DNA of 8,082 bases. Source: Candidatus Aenigmatarchaeota archaeon (lineage in GTDB: Archaea > Aenigmatarchaeota > Aenigmatarchaeia > QMZP01). Made by a program: the position numbers and the translations under genes. Below, in pieces: positions 1 to 7,256 of this stretch. A model generated the notes under the pieces. The model was not told where the DNA came from. It searched no databases and was given only the letters and a program-made list of their open reading frames with translations. Numbering within the stretch: the stretch's first letter is position 1; every line of letters starts with the position of its first letter. The stretch covers positions 1 to 8,082 of the forward strand of contig JACQOC010000076.1 in assembly GCA_016202785.1 (NCBI GenBank). The letters are read 5' to 3'.

Positions 1-3000
1 ACGACTCGGCCGGCAACACCAAAGTGAACGCCTCATACGTGGTGCTGGTCGACAACAGCGTGAACTACACGACGAACCTGACCAGCCCGGCCTCCGGCGC
101 CAGCTATGTGCCTGGCGCCAGCTACATTTTCAACATAACCTGGGAAGACATTACCGACGTCCGGGATGTGGTGTTCCAAATGGACGGCTCGAACAAGAGT
201 TACCAGGGCGGTGCAGTAACACGCTTCGGCACCGGCCAACGGGCCAATTACACCATCACGCTGGCCGACCTCGGCGCCAACGAGACCGGCTGGCTGTACC
301 GCTGGGACGCCAACGACACCAACAACATAAGGAATGCGACGCCGCTGATACAGTTCATCATCTACCGCGCCCACACCAACATCAGCCTGCAGATGAACGG
401 CACGCAAGCCGACCGCAGCTACAACATAACCGACCACATAAACTTCACCACCCTCCTCAACGTCTCCGGCAAAGCCGTGCAGATCTGGTCCAACCTTTCC
501 GGAGTCATGCAGCTGCTGGCCGCGGGCACGGCACCGCTGGAGCACATAAACTTCACCGACAGCTACAAGGCCGACAACTATACGGCCATCGTCAACTGGA
601 CCGGGGACACGAACTACACGGCAGATTCGGAGGTGGTAATCATCCGGCTTTATGCCAAGACCCTCAATGTGCCGCCCAGCCTCAAGGCGGCCCTTCAGGA
701 CGACACCTCGCTGGCGCTGAACACCAGCGGTTTCCAGGGTGTGCGGCCGGTGCTCATCGGCGTTGGGGCGCTGGGCAACGGCAACTACTCGGCACGGCTT
801 TACCTGAACTACACAACCAACATCGACCTGTCCGGCATCATCGCCAATGTCAGCGTTGCTGAAGGCAAGGGCCTGATATCCAACTTCTCGGGCGTGGCCA
901 ACATCGTCAACAAGAGCCTGCTGATACCTAAGGTGCGCGGCACTGGAGCGGTTTACATCTGCCCGCATGCTACCGCTCTTGAGCACATAAACACCAGCTG
1001 CCCAGGCATGTTCCCGCTTACCCCGGACGACATGCGGGAAGGCGTCAACTTCACCGACACGCTGACCATCGACGGCCAGGCCTATTACCTGATCGCCAAC
1101 GTGACCGGCACCGGTGGCCAGGAGGCCAATGCGACCAACATCACCTTTGTGGCGCCGACGCCGGATCAGGCGGCCAACATATCGTGGAACTGGTCGTATG
1201 CCAACACCTCGATAAACTCGACGTTCAACACCTCCGGCTTCATCGACTGGAACCGGAGCCTGGTGCTGTACCTGGATTTCCAGGAGGGAGCGGGCGGCTA
1301 TGCCAATGACACTTCAACCTGGAGCAACAACGGCAGCCTGAATGGTTTCCCGTGCCTGACGCTCAACTGCGACCCGATATCCGGCTGGAACTCTTCGGGA
1401 AGGTACGGCAGGACGATAGTGTTTGACGGCATCGACAACTATGTCAACGTATCCGACAGCGATTCGCTCGACGTGGCTGGGCCGATCACGATAACTTTCT
1501 GGATGCGGACGCGCAACCGGCATGACATCGGCGCGATCGTGTCAAAGGGCGAGAGCCTGTGCTGCGCTGCCCAGGGCCCGTATTCAGTGGCAATCAATAG
1601 CGACGGCCAGCTGTATTTCGACCTCGGCAACGGAACCTACAGGCAATCGCTGAGCTTCAACTACTCCGCGCAGGCCAGCCCGATGGAATGGCATTTCATT
1701 GCGGCGGTATGGAACGGCAGCAACGGGACGGCTGCGCAGAAGATATACATGGACAGCGTGCTCAATACCACAGGCAACGTGCCGGCCGGCTTCAACAGCC
1801 TGGAAATCGGCATAAACCCGGTCATGATCGGGGCCGACAACCGGACCAGCGGCGCAAGCACTCGGTTCTTCAACGGTTCCATTGATGAGGTGCGGATCTG
1901 GAACCGGGCGCTGTCGGAAGCCGAAATCAACGCCAGCTACACGGCCAAGCAATACGGGTTGCAAGGCAACTTCACCAATCTGACCGACGGCAATTACGAC
2001 TATTACGCCTATGTCGTCGACGAGGCCGGCAACTACAGCCGGACGCCGGACACCGGCTTCCGCACGCTGACCGTCGACACGGTCGTGCCAAGCGTCACGA
2101 ATCCGCAAGCCAACATAACCGGCGCGATAAGGCTGACCAGGAGCATAAGGATAAACGTCACTGCGAGCGACACCTTAAGCCTGGTCAAAACCGTTAATGC
2201 CGGCGCGCAAATCAACAACGTTTCCATGACCTATACCGGATCCGGCAACTTTTGGGAGGTAAATACGACGCCGGAACTGCTCGGCTGTCCGGCCGTCGAC
2301 GGCAACTGCAGCGTAACCTTCAACGCGACCGACTTTGCTGGCAACAGCAACGCGACCGAAAAGCTGAACATCAGCCTGGACGCGACGGCCCCGAACGCTT
2401 TCGTCTTCTTGCCTTCCACCACGGCCAACAACTCCAACACCAGCCAGAACTGGGTATACGTCAATGTCACCTTCATCGAGGCCAACGTTGACACTTGCGT
2501 TGTGGCGGTAACCGGGGCCATCACCCAGAACACCACCTTGGGCGCGGCCAACACCACGTCCGGCAACAGCCGGCTGTGCAGCTTCAACCTGACCGGCCTG
2601 TCTACCGAAGGCGCTTATACAGTCCAAATGTACGCCAACGATACCGTGAGCAACCTGGGCGCGTCGCCCGCGCTGACCTACCGGTTTGACACCCTTACCC
2701 CGAACTTGGACCTGGTCGCGCCAACCCCGGCCGATGCGGAAAACCGCAGCCTGAATTGGGCGTTTGTCAACCTGACCAGTGCTGGGGCCAACAGCAGCTC
2801 CGGCTTCGTCGACTGGAACTATTCGCTGGCCGGCTATTGGCGCTTCCAGGAAGGCTATTCCAGCAGCGCCGGCGACAGCTCAACCTACGGCAACAACGGC
2901 AGCTTGGTGGGCTTTGGGTGCACCGACATAGATTGCAACCAGTCTTCCGGCTGGACGGCATATGGCAAGTTCGGACGCGGCATCATTTTCGACGGCCAAA

Positions 3001-6000
3001 ATGATCATGTAACCATACCGAATTCGACCACCACCAGAACGCACGCTAACTTTACCATAGAAGCATGGATATTGAAAAGGTCAAGCGTTGCCGGCCGCTT
3101 CCTGTCCAAGGCCAATGCGACGCTTGCCAATGGTGAAGGCTATTATTTCGGCGTCGGCTCGGACGAACGGCTAAACTTCACGCTGTTCAACAGCGCCAAC
3201 AGCCTGCGCAATCTGGCAGGGACAACGGTGCTGTCCAACGGCACCTGGCACCACGCGGCGGTGGCCTACAACGGCTCCGGCATAACCCTGTACCTGGACG
3301 GTTTGGTCGAAGCTACTTTGCCAAGCACCAGCGGCTATGCTCCGGCCAACGGCATCAACTTCACCATCGGGGCGGACAGCCCGACGCTTGGCACCGGCTT
3401 CTTCAACGGCTCGGTGGACGAGGTCAGGCTGTGGAACCGGACGCTTTCCGGGCAGGAAATAAACGCCAGTTTTAATGCCGCTGCCAATGCGCTCAGGAAC
3501 AATTTCACCATGCTGGCCGACGGCAAATACGAATATTACGCATACATCACTGACGAGGCCGGCAACACCAACCGGACCCCATCTGCCGGTTTCAGAACGC
3601 TGACCGTCGATACCGTCATGCCAACCGTCAGCAACCAGCAGGTTAACGTGACCACGCCAGTGCGGAGCAGCTTCGCGCTGCGCTTCAACGTGACGGTAAC
3701 CGATGCAACTTCCGGCGTGTTCAACGTCACCTTGGGCACGCTTCCGACGCAGGTGAAGATGATTTCTATAGGCAGCAACGTCTATGAACTTAATGCTACG
3801 CTTACCAGTTTGGGCTGCAGCGCTGGCACGGAGGCCAACTGCAGCCTGACCGTTAACGCCACGGACTTCGCGAGCAACAGCAACACCGACGGGAAGACCA
3901 ACGTCACAATTGACGACCTTGGGCCAAACAGCTTCACATTCAATGGCTCCACACTGGCCAACAATACGGTCGTGTTCGGCAACAACCAGATGCTAAACTT
4001 GACAATAACCGATTTATTCAGTAGCATAGACACTTGCCTATTGGAATTGGACAACAGCACCAGCGTGGTCAACTACAGCATGACCAAAAGCGGCAGCGGG
4101 TTGTCAGTTACCTGCGCCAACCTGTCGATAGCCACTAATGACGGCGTGACCTACAAGTACCGGGTCTGGGCTAACGACAGCCTTGGCAACCTGAACGCCA
4201 GCGTGCAGCGCCAGTTCACCGAAAACAGCCTGCCTTCGGTTACCGGCCCGGCCGCCGGCAACAAGCCGCAGCTGACCCCGGCCCCGACCGCCACCGCCGA
4301 AGACAACCTGGCCGCCAACGTGACGGCGCGGGACAGCGAGAACACCACGCTGCGGATATATTTCACCTGGTACCGGCAAGGTGTGCTGAACTTCAGCGGC
4401 GTATACGACAATTTCGTCAACGGCAGCAACACCAACATATCCATAGTATATTCGGGCAACTTCACCAAGGGCACCAACTGGTCGATAAGCGTCATACCGA
4501 GCGACGGCTTCGAGAACGGCACCGAAGCCTTTTCCGACAACACAACTATAGTCAATACCGCGCCAAGGGTGGGCGACCTCAAGGAAAACCCGGCCGACCC
4601 GGCAACTTACAAGGCCAACCAGGTCTATTATTTCAACATCACGGTGATTGACCGCGACGGCATATCGGACATAAGCGACGTCATCTTCGAGTTCAACAAC
4701 GTGAACACGACGGTAACGGCTTACAACCGGACGATAAACACGACGGCTGCGGAATATTACACCAACAAGACCGATTTGGCAGCGGCAACCTACAACTATC
4801 GGTGGATAGTCAACGACACGTTCCCGACCATCAATGCCACCAGCTGGACCTACACGGTCGACAAGGCACCGAGCGGCATAGCGCTTTACCTGAACGGTAC
4901 GCGCGCCAACAAGGGCTACCTTAACAACAGCGCGGCCAACTTCACCGCGGTCAACCAGAACGGCTCGTTCGAAGTGGGGATGTGGTGGACGTACTCGGAC
5001 CAAGTGATCAGGCTGCTGAACAATGGCAGCTCCCGTGTGGTCAACATCACTCAGCTGATAGTTACCGGCAAGTTCCAGCTGATTGCCAACTGGTCCGGCA
5101 ATGAGAACTATACGGCCGACAATGAAACCTGGAACTTCACGGTCGGCAGCCCGATCGTGCAGCCGGCCCAGATGCTGCTGGGCAACCTGTCGCCGGCCAA
5201 TCCGTTCGAGCCCGGCGAAAAGGTGGTGATAAGGGCCAACGTTACGCACCCGGCTGGAAACACCGAGCTGGCTGCGGTGTGGTTCAACCTGAGCTACCCG
5301 AACGGCACGCTGGCCTTGACCAACGTGCTGATGGCCAATGTCAGCGACATAACCATTGATGAGTTCACCGGCTACACTTATGAATACAACATCACCTGGC
5401 TGGGCCTGACCAAAGGGTATACCGGTAACTACACGGTAAACGTGACGGCCAACGACACCAATGCCGCTAGGGGCAGCAACACCAGCTTCTTCCATGTCAA
5501 CCAGTCGCATATAATTGTCCGGCAGTGGGCGCAGACCCTTAGCTACAACAACACGCACCTGAACGTGACGCTTACCGTCTTCGTGTTCAACAATGACAGC
5601 CGCATCCTGCGAACCGTAGAGGTTTTGCCAGACGTGAACTTTTCCGCCCTGGGCTACAACATCACTGACCTCCGGCCAGGCAACTACAACGAGACCAATT
5701 TCACACTGCTGATCAGGCGCCCGTCCAACACCGACGATAATTTCACCATCAATGCGGCCACCCTGCGCAGGGGCGGCAACGGCACCAGCAACACCATCTT
5801 CCTGATCAACCCAATCGACCCGGTGTGCAAGACCCAGATCAACGTGACTTTCGATGTCACGCCGTCCGACCCGTCGGAGAACATCACGCCGTTCTTCAAC
5901 GGCACCGCCCAGGCTGGCATCGGCTGCCGGACCATCGATTTCGTCTGGTACAAGCTGGACGATAGGGCCAACGTGACCGTCGTCTGCCAGGACGGCCTGT

Positions 6001-7256
6001 GCGACGAGGACACCGAGCAGTTCAACTTTACCCTGACCCGGGCTGAGCTGACCGCCACCAACATCGGCTTGCTCGGCAACCATACGGTACGGGTGTATGC
6101 GAACAACTCGAACGGCGGCGAAGGCAATAGGAACTATACCTGGCTGATCCATGACATAACCAAGCCGAGCATCCGCAACGCCAATGCCAGCAACAACACC
6201 ATAATCCAAAGGGACAAGGTAAACCTTACCGCAGAAGGCTACGACTTGATAAGCCTGGCGTACGCGGTGCTGCCCACCAACGAGAGCGGCCAGTGGGTGA
6301 ACCACTCAGGGAACTATGGTTCGCCGATGCCCTTGTTTGCCAACGATACATTTACTTGGAGCAACTTCACCTGGCAGAATGCCAGCACCAAGGGCACCCT
6401 ATACTGGCAGATATTCTACAACGACACCTCCGGCAACGCCAACGGCACCGGCCTGCAGACGCTCACCGTGCTGCCGATCTATTTGGACACCAACCTTACC
6501 GGCCCGCCGGCCAACACGACCGTCACCCAGAACCGCACGTTCCGGGTCAACGCCAGCGTGGTCTGCAGGCGCGGCGACTGTGGGAACGTGACCGCACGGC
6601 TGCAGTATAACGCCAGCGGCCCCAACCCGGACACTACGGTAAGCGCTTCCCAAGGTGCGACGCCGTTCTACGCCATGCCCGGCTATGCCAACCCGGTGAA
6701 CTGCTCCGGCAATCCCTTGTCCAATGCCCAGGCCTGCGACGTCGGCTGGCGGGTGAACGCGTCGGGAGACATAAACACCGGCTGGCTGCTCAACGTCCGG
6801 TTCAGCTCCAACTATTCCGAAATAGACGCAAACACAACCGACAACTTCAGCATCCGCATCGTCGACTGCGTGCTTGACCTCAACTTCCAGTTTGACGGCA
6901 TCGAGTTCGGGGTGTGGCAGCCGGGCAACAATAGCATACCGGCGCTAAGGAACAACGTCAGCGGCTACAACATCACGCTGGAGGAGCCAAGCTGCAACCT
7001 GGACTTTTACGTGAAGGGCGCGCACCTGGAGCATGAGAACGACAGCGCGTACCGCATCGGCATCGGCAATGTCAGCTGGAACCACACCTTCCAGGACGCG
7101 CTGACGCCAATCGCTTTGGACTACGGTGTTATGCGCAAGAATGTGCAGTGGGGCACCAACCTCTCGACCAGCTATTTCATAAATGTGCCGAAGGGGATAT
7201 TGTACGGCGGTTATAACGGCACGATCACCATACTTGGCAACCGGAGCCTGGGATGA
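1..7256 (+). CDS. Giant secreted multi-domain surface protein (Ig-like modules plus two LamG domains), 5'-partial
   Basis: The reading frame is open from the first full codon (base 3) to TGA at 7254-7256, at least 2417 codons. The GTG at 24 is not the real start: the codons before it read DSAGNTK, the end of an Ig-like module like the later D-x-A-G-N motifs. Order of modules: Ig-like pair (87-656); Cys-paired beta module (663-1148); duplicated unit with nested LamG (1149-2714, 2715-4226); PKD/Ig-like module (4230-4565); second copy of the first module (4590-5147); Ig-like (5148-5519); CARDB-like (5520-5819); four-Cys Ig-like (5820-6158); Ig-like (6159-6476); C-R-R-G-D-C module (6477-6860); C-terminal beta domain (6861-7253). 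The protein is Asn/Thr rich, full of N-x-S/T sequons, and its 26 Cys are grouped in pairs. I see no catalytic motif, membrane helix or sortase signal. By inference it is an archaeal cell-surface adhesin or envelope protein. It could instead be a fully secreted protein. Confidence 0.9.
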   Translation, partial: DSAGNTKVNASYVVLVDNSVNYTTNLTSPASGASYVPGASYIFNITWEDITDVRDVVFQMDGSNKSYQGGAVTRFGTGQRANYTITLADLGANETGWLYRWDANDTNNIRNATPLIQFIIYRAHTNISLQMNGTQADRSYNITDHINFTTLLNVSGKAVQIWSNLSGVMQLLAAGTAPLEHINFTDSYKADNYTAIVNWTGDTNYTADSEVVIIRLYAKTLNVPPSLKAALQDDTSLALNTSGFQGVRPVLIGVGALGNGNYSARLYLNYTTNIDLSGIIANVSVAEGKGLISNFSGVANIVNKSLLIPKVRGTGAVYICPHATALEHINTSCPGMFPLTPDDMREGVNFTDTLTIDGQAYYLIANVTGTGGQEANATNITFVAPTPDQAANISWNWSYANTSINSTFNTSGFIDWNRSLVLYLDFQEGAGGYANDTSTWSNNGSLNGFPCLTLNCDPISGWNSSGRYGRTIVFDGIDNYVNVSDSDSLDVAGPITITFWMRTRNRHDIGAIVSKGESLCCAAQGPYSVAINSDGQLYFDLGNGTYRQSLSFNYSAQASPMEWHFIAAVWNGSNGTAAQKIYMDSVLNTTGNVPAGFNSLEIGINPVMIGADNRTSGASTRFFNGSIDEVRIWNRALSEAEINASYTAKQYGLQGNFTNLTDGNYDYYAYVVDEAGNYSRTPDTGFRTLTVDTVVPSVTNPQANITGAIRLTRSIRINVTASDTLSLVKTVNAGAQINNVSMTYTGSGNFWEVNTTPELLGCPAVDGNCSVTFNATDFAGNSNATEKLNISLDATAPNAFVFLPSTTANNSNTSQNWVYVNVTFIEANVDTCVVAVTGAITQNTTLGAANTTSGNSRLCSFNLTGLSTEGAYTVQMYANDTVSNLGASPALTYRFDTLTPNLDLVAPTPADAENRSLNWAFVNLTSAGANSSSGFVDWNYSLAGYWRFQEGYSSSAGDSSTYGNNGSLVGFGCTDIDCNQSSGWTAYGKFGRGIIFDGQNDHVTIPNSTTTRTHANFTIEAWILKRSSVAGRFLSKANATLANGEGYYFGVGSDERLNFTLFNSANSLRNLAGTTVLSNGTWHHAAVAYNGSGITLYLDGLVEATLPSTSGYAPANGINFTIGADSPTLGTGFFNGSVDEVRLWNRTLSGQEINASFNAAANALRNNFTMLADGKYEYYAYITDEAGNTNRTPSAGFRTLTVDTVMPTVSNQQVNVTTPVRSSFALRFNVTVTDATSGVFNVTLGTLPTQVKMISIGSNVYELNATLTSLGCSAGTEANCSLTVNATDFASNSNTDGKTNVTIDDLGPNSFTFNGSTLANNTVVFGNNQMLNLTITDLFSSIDTCLLELDNSTSVVNYSMTKSGSGLSVTCANLSIATNDGVTYKYRVWANDSLGNLNASVQRQFTENSLPSVTGPAAGNKPQLTPAPTATAEDNLAANVTARDSENTTLRIYFTWYRQGVLNFSGVYDNFVNGSNTNISIVYSGNFTKGTNWSISVIPSDGFENGTEAFSDNTTIVNTAPRVGDLKENPADPATYKANQVYYFNITVIDRDGISDISDVIFEFNNVNTTVTAYNRTINTTAAEYYTNKTDLAAATYNYRWIVNDTFPTINATSWTYTVDKAPSGIALYLNGTRANKGYLNNSAANFTAVNQNGSFEVGMWWTYSDQVIRLLNNGSSRVVNITQLIVTGKFQLIANWSGNENYTADNETWNFTVGSPIVQPAQMLLGNLSPANPFEPGEKVVIRANVTHPAGNTELAAVWFNLSYPNGTLALTNVLMANVSDITIDEFTGYTYEYNITWLGLTKGYTGNYTVNVTANDTNAARGSNTSFFHVNQSHIIVRQWAQTLSYNNTHLNVTLTVFVFNNDSRILRTVEVLPDVNFSALGYNITDLRPGNYNETNFTLLIRRPSNTDDNFTINAATLRRGGNGTSNTIFLINPIDPVCKTQINVTFDVTPSDPSENITPFFNGTAQAGIGCRTIDFVWYKLDDRANVTVVCQDGLCDEDTEQFNFTLTRAELTATNIGLLGNHTVRVYANNSNGGEGNRNYTWLIHDITKPSIRNANASNNTIIQRDKVNLTAEGYDLISLAYAVLPTNESGQWVNHSGNYGSPMPLFANDTFTWSNFTWQNASTKGTLYWQIFYNDTSGNANGTGLQTLTVLPIYLDTNLTGPPANTTVTQNRTFRVNASVVCRRGDCGNVTARLQYNASGPNPDTTVSASQGATPFYAMPGYANPVNCSGNPLSNAQACDVGWRVNASGDINTGWLLNVRFSSNYSEIDANTTDNFSIRIVDCVLDLNFQFDGIEFGVWQPGNNSIPALRNNVSGYNITLEEPSCNLDFYVKGAHLEHENDSAYRIGIGNVSWNHTFQDALTPIALDYGVMRKNVQWGTNLSTSYFINVPKGILYGGYNGTITILGNRSLG
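87..656 (+). repeat. Non-tandem Ig-like module, copy 1 of 2
   Basis: A protein-level repeat of about 190 residues with its partner at 4590-5147. Shared landmarks in order: Y-x-F-N-I-T; D-I-(T/S)-D-V-x-D-V-(V/I)-F; Y-R-W-x-x-N-D-T; L-x-(M/L)-N-G-T-x-A; a run of N-F-T; and N-W-(T/S)-G-(D/N)-x-N-Y-T-A-D. The first half looks like one Ig-like sandwich, and the second half like another that ends in the N-Y-T-A-D motif. This copy is especially rich in sequons. Confidence 0.75.
663..1148 (+). other. Cys-paired beta module with ICP...SCP motif (protein domain)
   Basis: A predicted all-beta module of about 160 residues, between the first repeated module and the LamG-bearing units. It holds one cysteine pair, in VYICP (Cys codon at 960) and TSCP (Cys codon at 999), 13 residues apart and probably disulfide-linked. 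It ends in NVTGTGGQEANAT. I recall similar I-C-P...S-C-P segments in large archaeal surface proteins but cannot name a family. No function is assigned. Confidence 0.5.
1149..2714 (+). repeat. Duplicated ~520-residue unit, copy A (Ig with nested LamG, then two Ig-like modules)
   Basis: The unit opens with VAPTPDQA and SGFIDWNRSL, then a LamG domain, then LTDGNYDYYAYVVDEAGN and GFRTLTVDT, which end the first Ig-like module (about 2081). Next comes an Ig-like module with L-G-C...G-N-C-S-V-T and NATDFAGNSN (2082-2384). The third is an Ig-like module with VDTC...RLC and YANDT (2385-2714). Each element has a counterpart in the same order in the next unit, so this is a tandem duplication at protein level. 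Nucleotide identity is high only over short stretches, so the copies have diverged. Confidence 0.85.
1251..1940 (+). other. LamG-like (concanavalin A-like jelly-roll) domain 1
   Basis: About 230 residues with the usual LamG landmarks: YLDFQEG at the start, IVFDGIDNYVNV, an I-T-F-W-M-R strand, WHFIAAVWNG, a K-I-Y-M-D-S strand, and NGSIDEVRIWNRALS near the end. Domains of this kind (Laminin_G_3 type) bind sugars or proteins and often a calcium ion. It carries a C...C pair (about 1353-1371) also found in LamG 2, and a C-C doublet in SLCCAAQ that LamG 2 lacks. Confidence 0.88.
2715..4226 (+). repeat. Duplicated ~500-residue unit, copy B (Ig with nested LamG, then two Ig-like modules)
   Basis: Same order as copy A. 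VAPTPADA and SGFVDWNYSL are followed by LamG 2, then LADGKYEYYAYITDEAGN and GFRTLTVDT (to about 3614). Next is a module with L-G-C...A-N-C-S-L-T and NATDFASNSN (3615-3917). Last is a module with IDTC...VTC and WANDS (3918-4226). The flanking segments around LamG are the best conserved, for example the DNA encoding SGF(I/V)DWN. Confidence 0.85.
2817..3473 (+). other. LamG-like (concanavalin A-like jelly-roll) domain 2
   Basis: About 219 residues, with YWRFQEG, IIFDGQNDHVTIP, F-T-I-E-A-W-I, WHHAAVAYNG, L-Y-L-D-G and NGSVDEVRLWNRTLS. It aligns end to end with LamG 1 and keeps the first Cys pair (FGCTDIDC) but not the C-C doublet. About thirteen sequons are spread through it. The likely role is ligand binding at the cell surface. 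The ligand is unknown. Confidence 0.88.
4590..5147 (+). repeat. Non-tandem Ig-like module, copy 2 of 2
   Basis: Counterpart of the module at 87-656. It carries YYFNITVIDRDGISDISDVI, Y-R-W-I-V-N-D-T, L-Y-L-N-G-T-R-A, N-F-T-A-V and NWSGNENYTADNE in the same order. About 3.9 kb, including both LamG units, separates the two copies. Confidence 0.75.
6477..6860 (+). other. Cys-paired beta module with CRRGDC motif (protein domain)
   Basis: A module of about 128 residues with T-Q-N-R-T-F-R-V-N-A-S-V, then VVCRRGDCGNVTARLQYN, then a second Cys pair in VNCSGNP...QACDVGWRVNASG. Four cysteines suggest two disulfides. The layout (NTSL, TQN, C-x4-C-GNV, NP...C-x-V-x-W) resembles a recurring module that I recall from DPANN-type archaeal surface proteins. 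It carries no catalytic signature, and its role is unknown. Confidence 0.55.
6861..7253 (+). other. C-terminal all-beta domain of the giant protein
   Basis: The last 131 residues or so. A Cys pair (codons at 6867 and 6993), FDGIEFGVWQPG at the start, LDFYVKGAHL, then YFINVPKGILYGGYNGTITI near the end. The P-x-G...G-x-Y-x-G-T-I-T-I ending is typical of a beta-sandwich. No membrane helix or sorting motif follows, so the chain stops here. This could be the part that docks onto the membrane-anchored protein encoded next, which is inference from gene order. Confidence 0.5.
7243..7246 (+). promoter_or_regulatory. Ribosome binding site for the membrane-anchored protein
   Basis: GGAG lies inside the last codons of the giant gene, 6 bases before the ATG at 7253. 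With the ATGA overlap it supports this start and coupled translation. Confidence 0.6.

Noticed and set aside
24..26. GTG as start codon of the giant protein
   Set aside because: The frame is open to the left edge, and the codons before it encode an Ig-like module end (DSAGN). A secreted protein would also need a signal peptide, and none follows this GTG.
33..986. 317-codon open frame on the minus strand
   Set aside because: It has the same register and the same explanation. It lies wholly within the repeat-bearing N-terminal part of the giant gene.
5973..6020. Acidic CQDGLCDEDTE stretch as an EF-hand-type calcium loop
   Set aside because: The D-x-D-x-D spacing of an EF-hand loop is not met, and the cysteines fit a disulfide pair. 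Calcium binding cannot be ruled out but is not supported.
4104..6305. 733-codon open frame on the minus strand
   Set aside because: It is a codon-register shadow of the giant gene, ending where sense TCA codons occur. Its translation is rich in Val, Gly, Arg and Asp, as the complement of Asn/Thr/Ala-rich codons would be. I see no domain or ribosome binding site.
6293..6610. Overlapping plus-strand frame of 105 codons inside the giant gene
   Set aside because: It is an out-of-frame, low-complexity translation with no recognisable domain. It lies across modules whose main-frame reading is clear.
1..7256. Frameshift or in-frame stop splitting the giant gene
   Set aside because: The frame is uninterrupted, and both duplicated units and all Cys pairs are intact, so there is no sign of decay.
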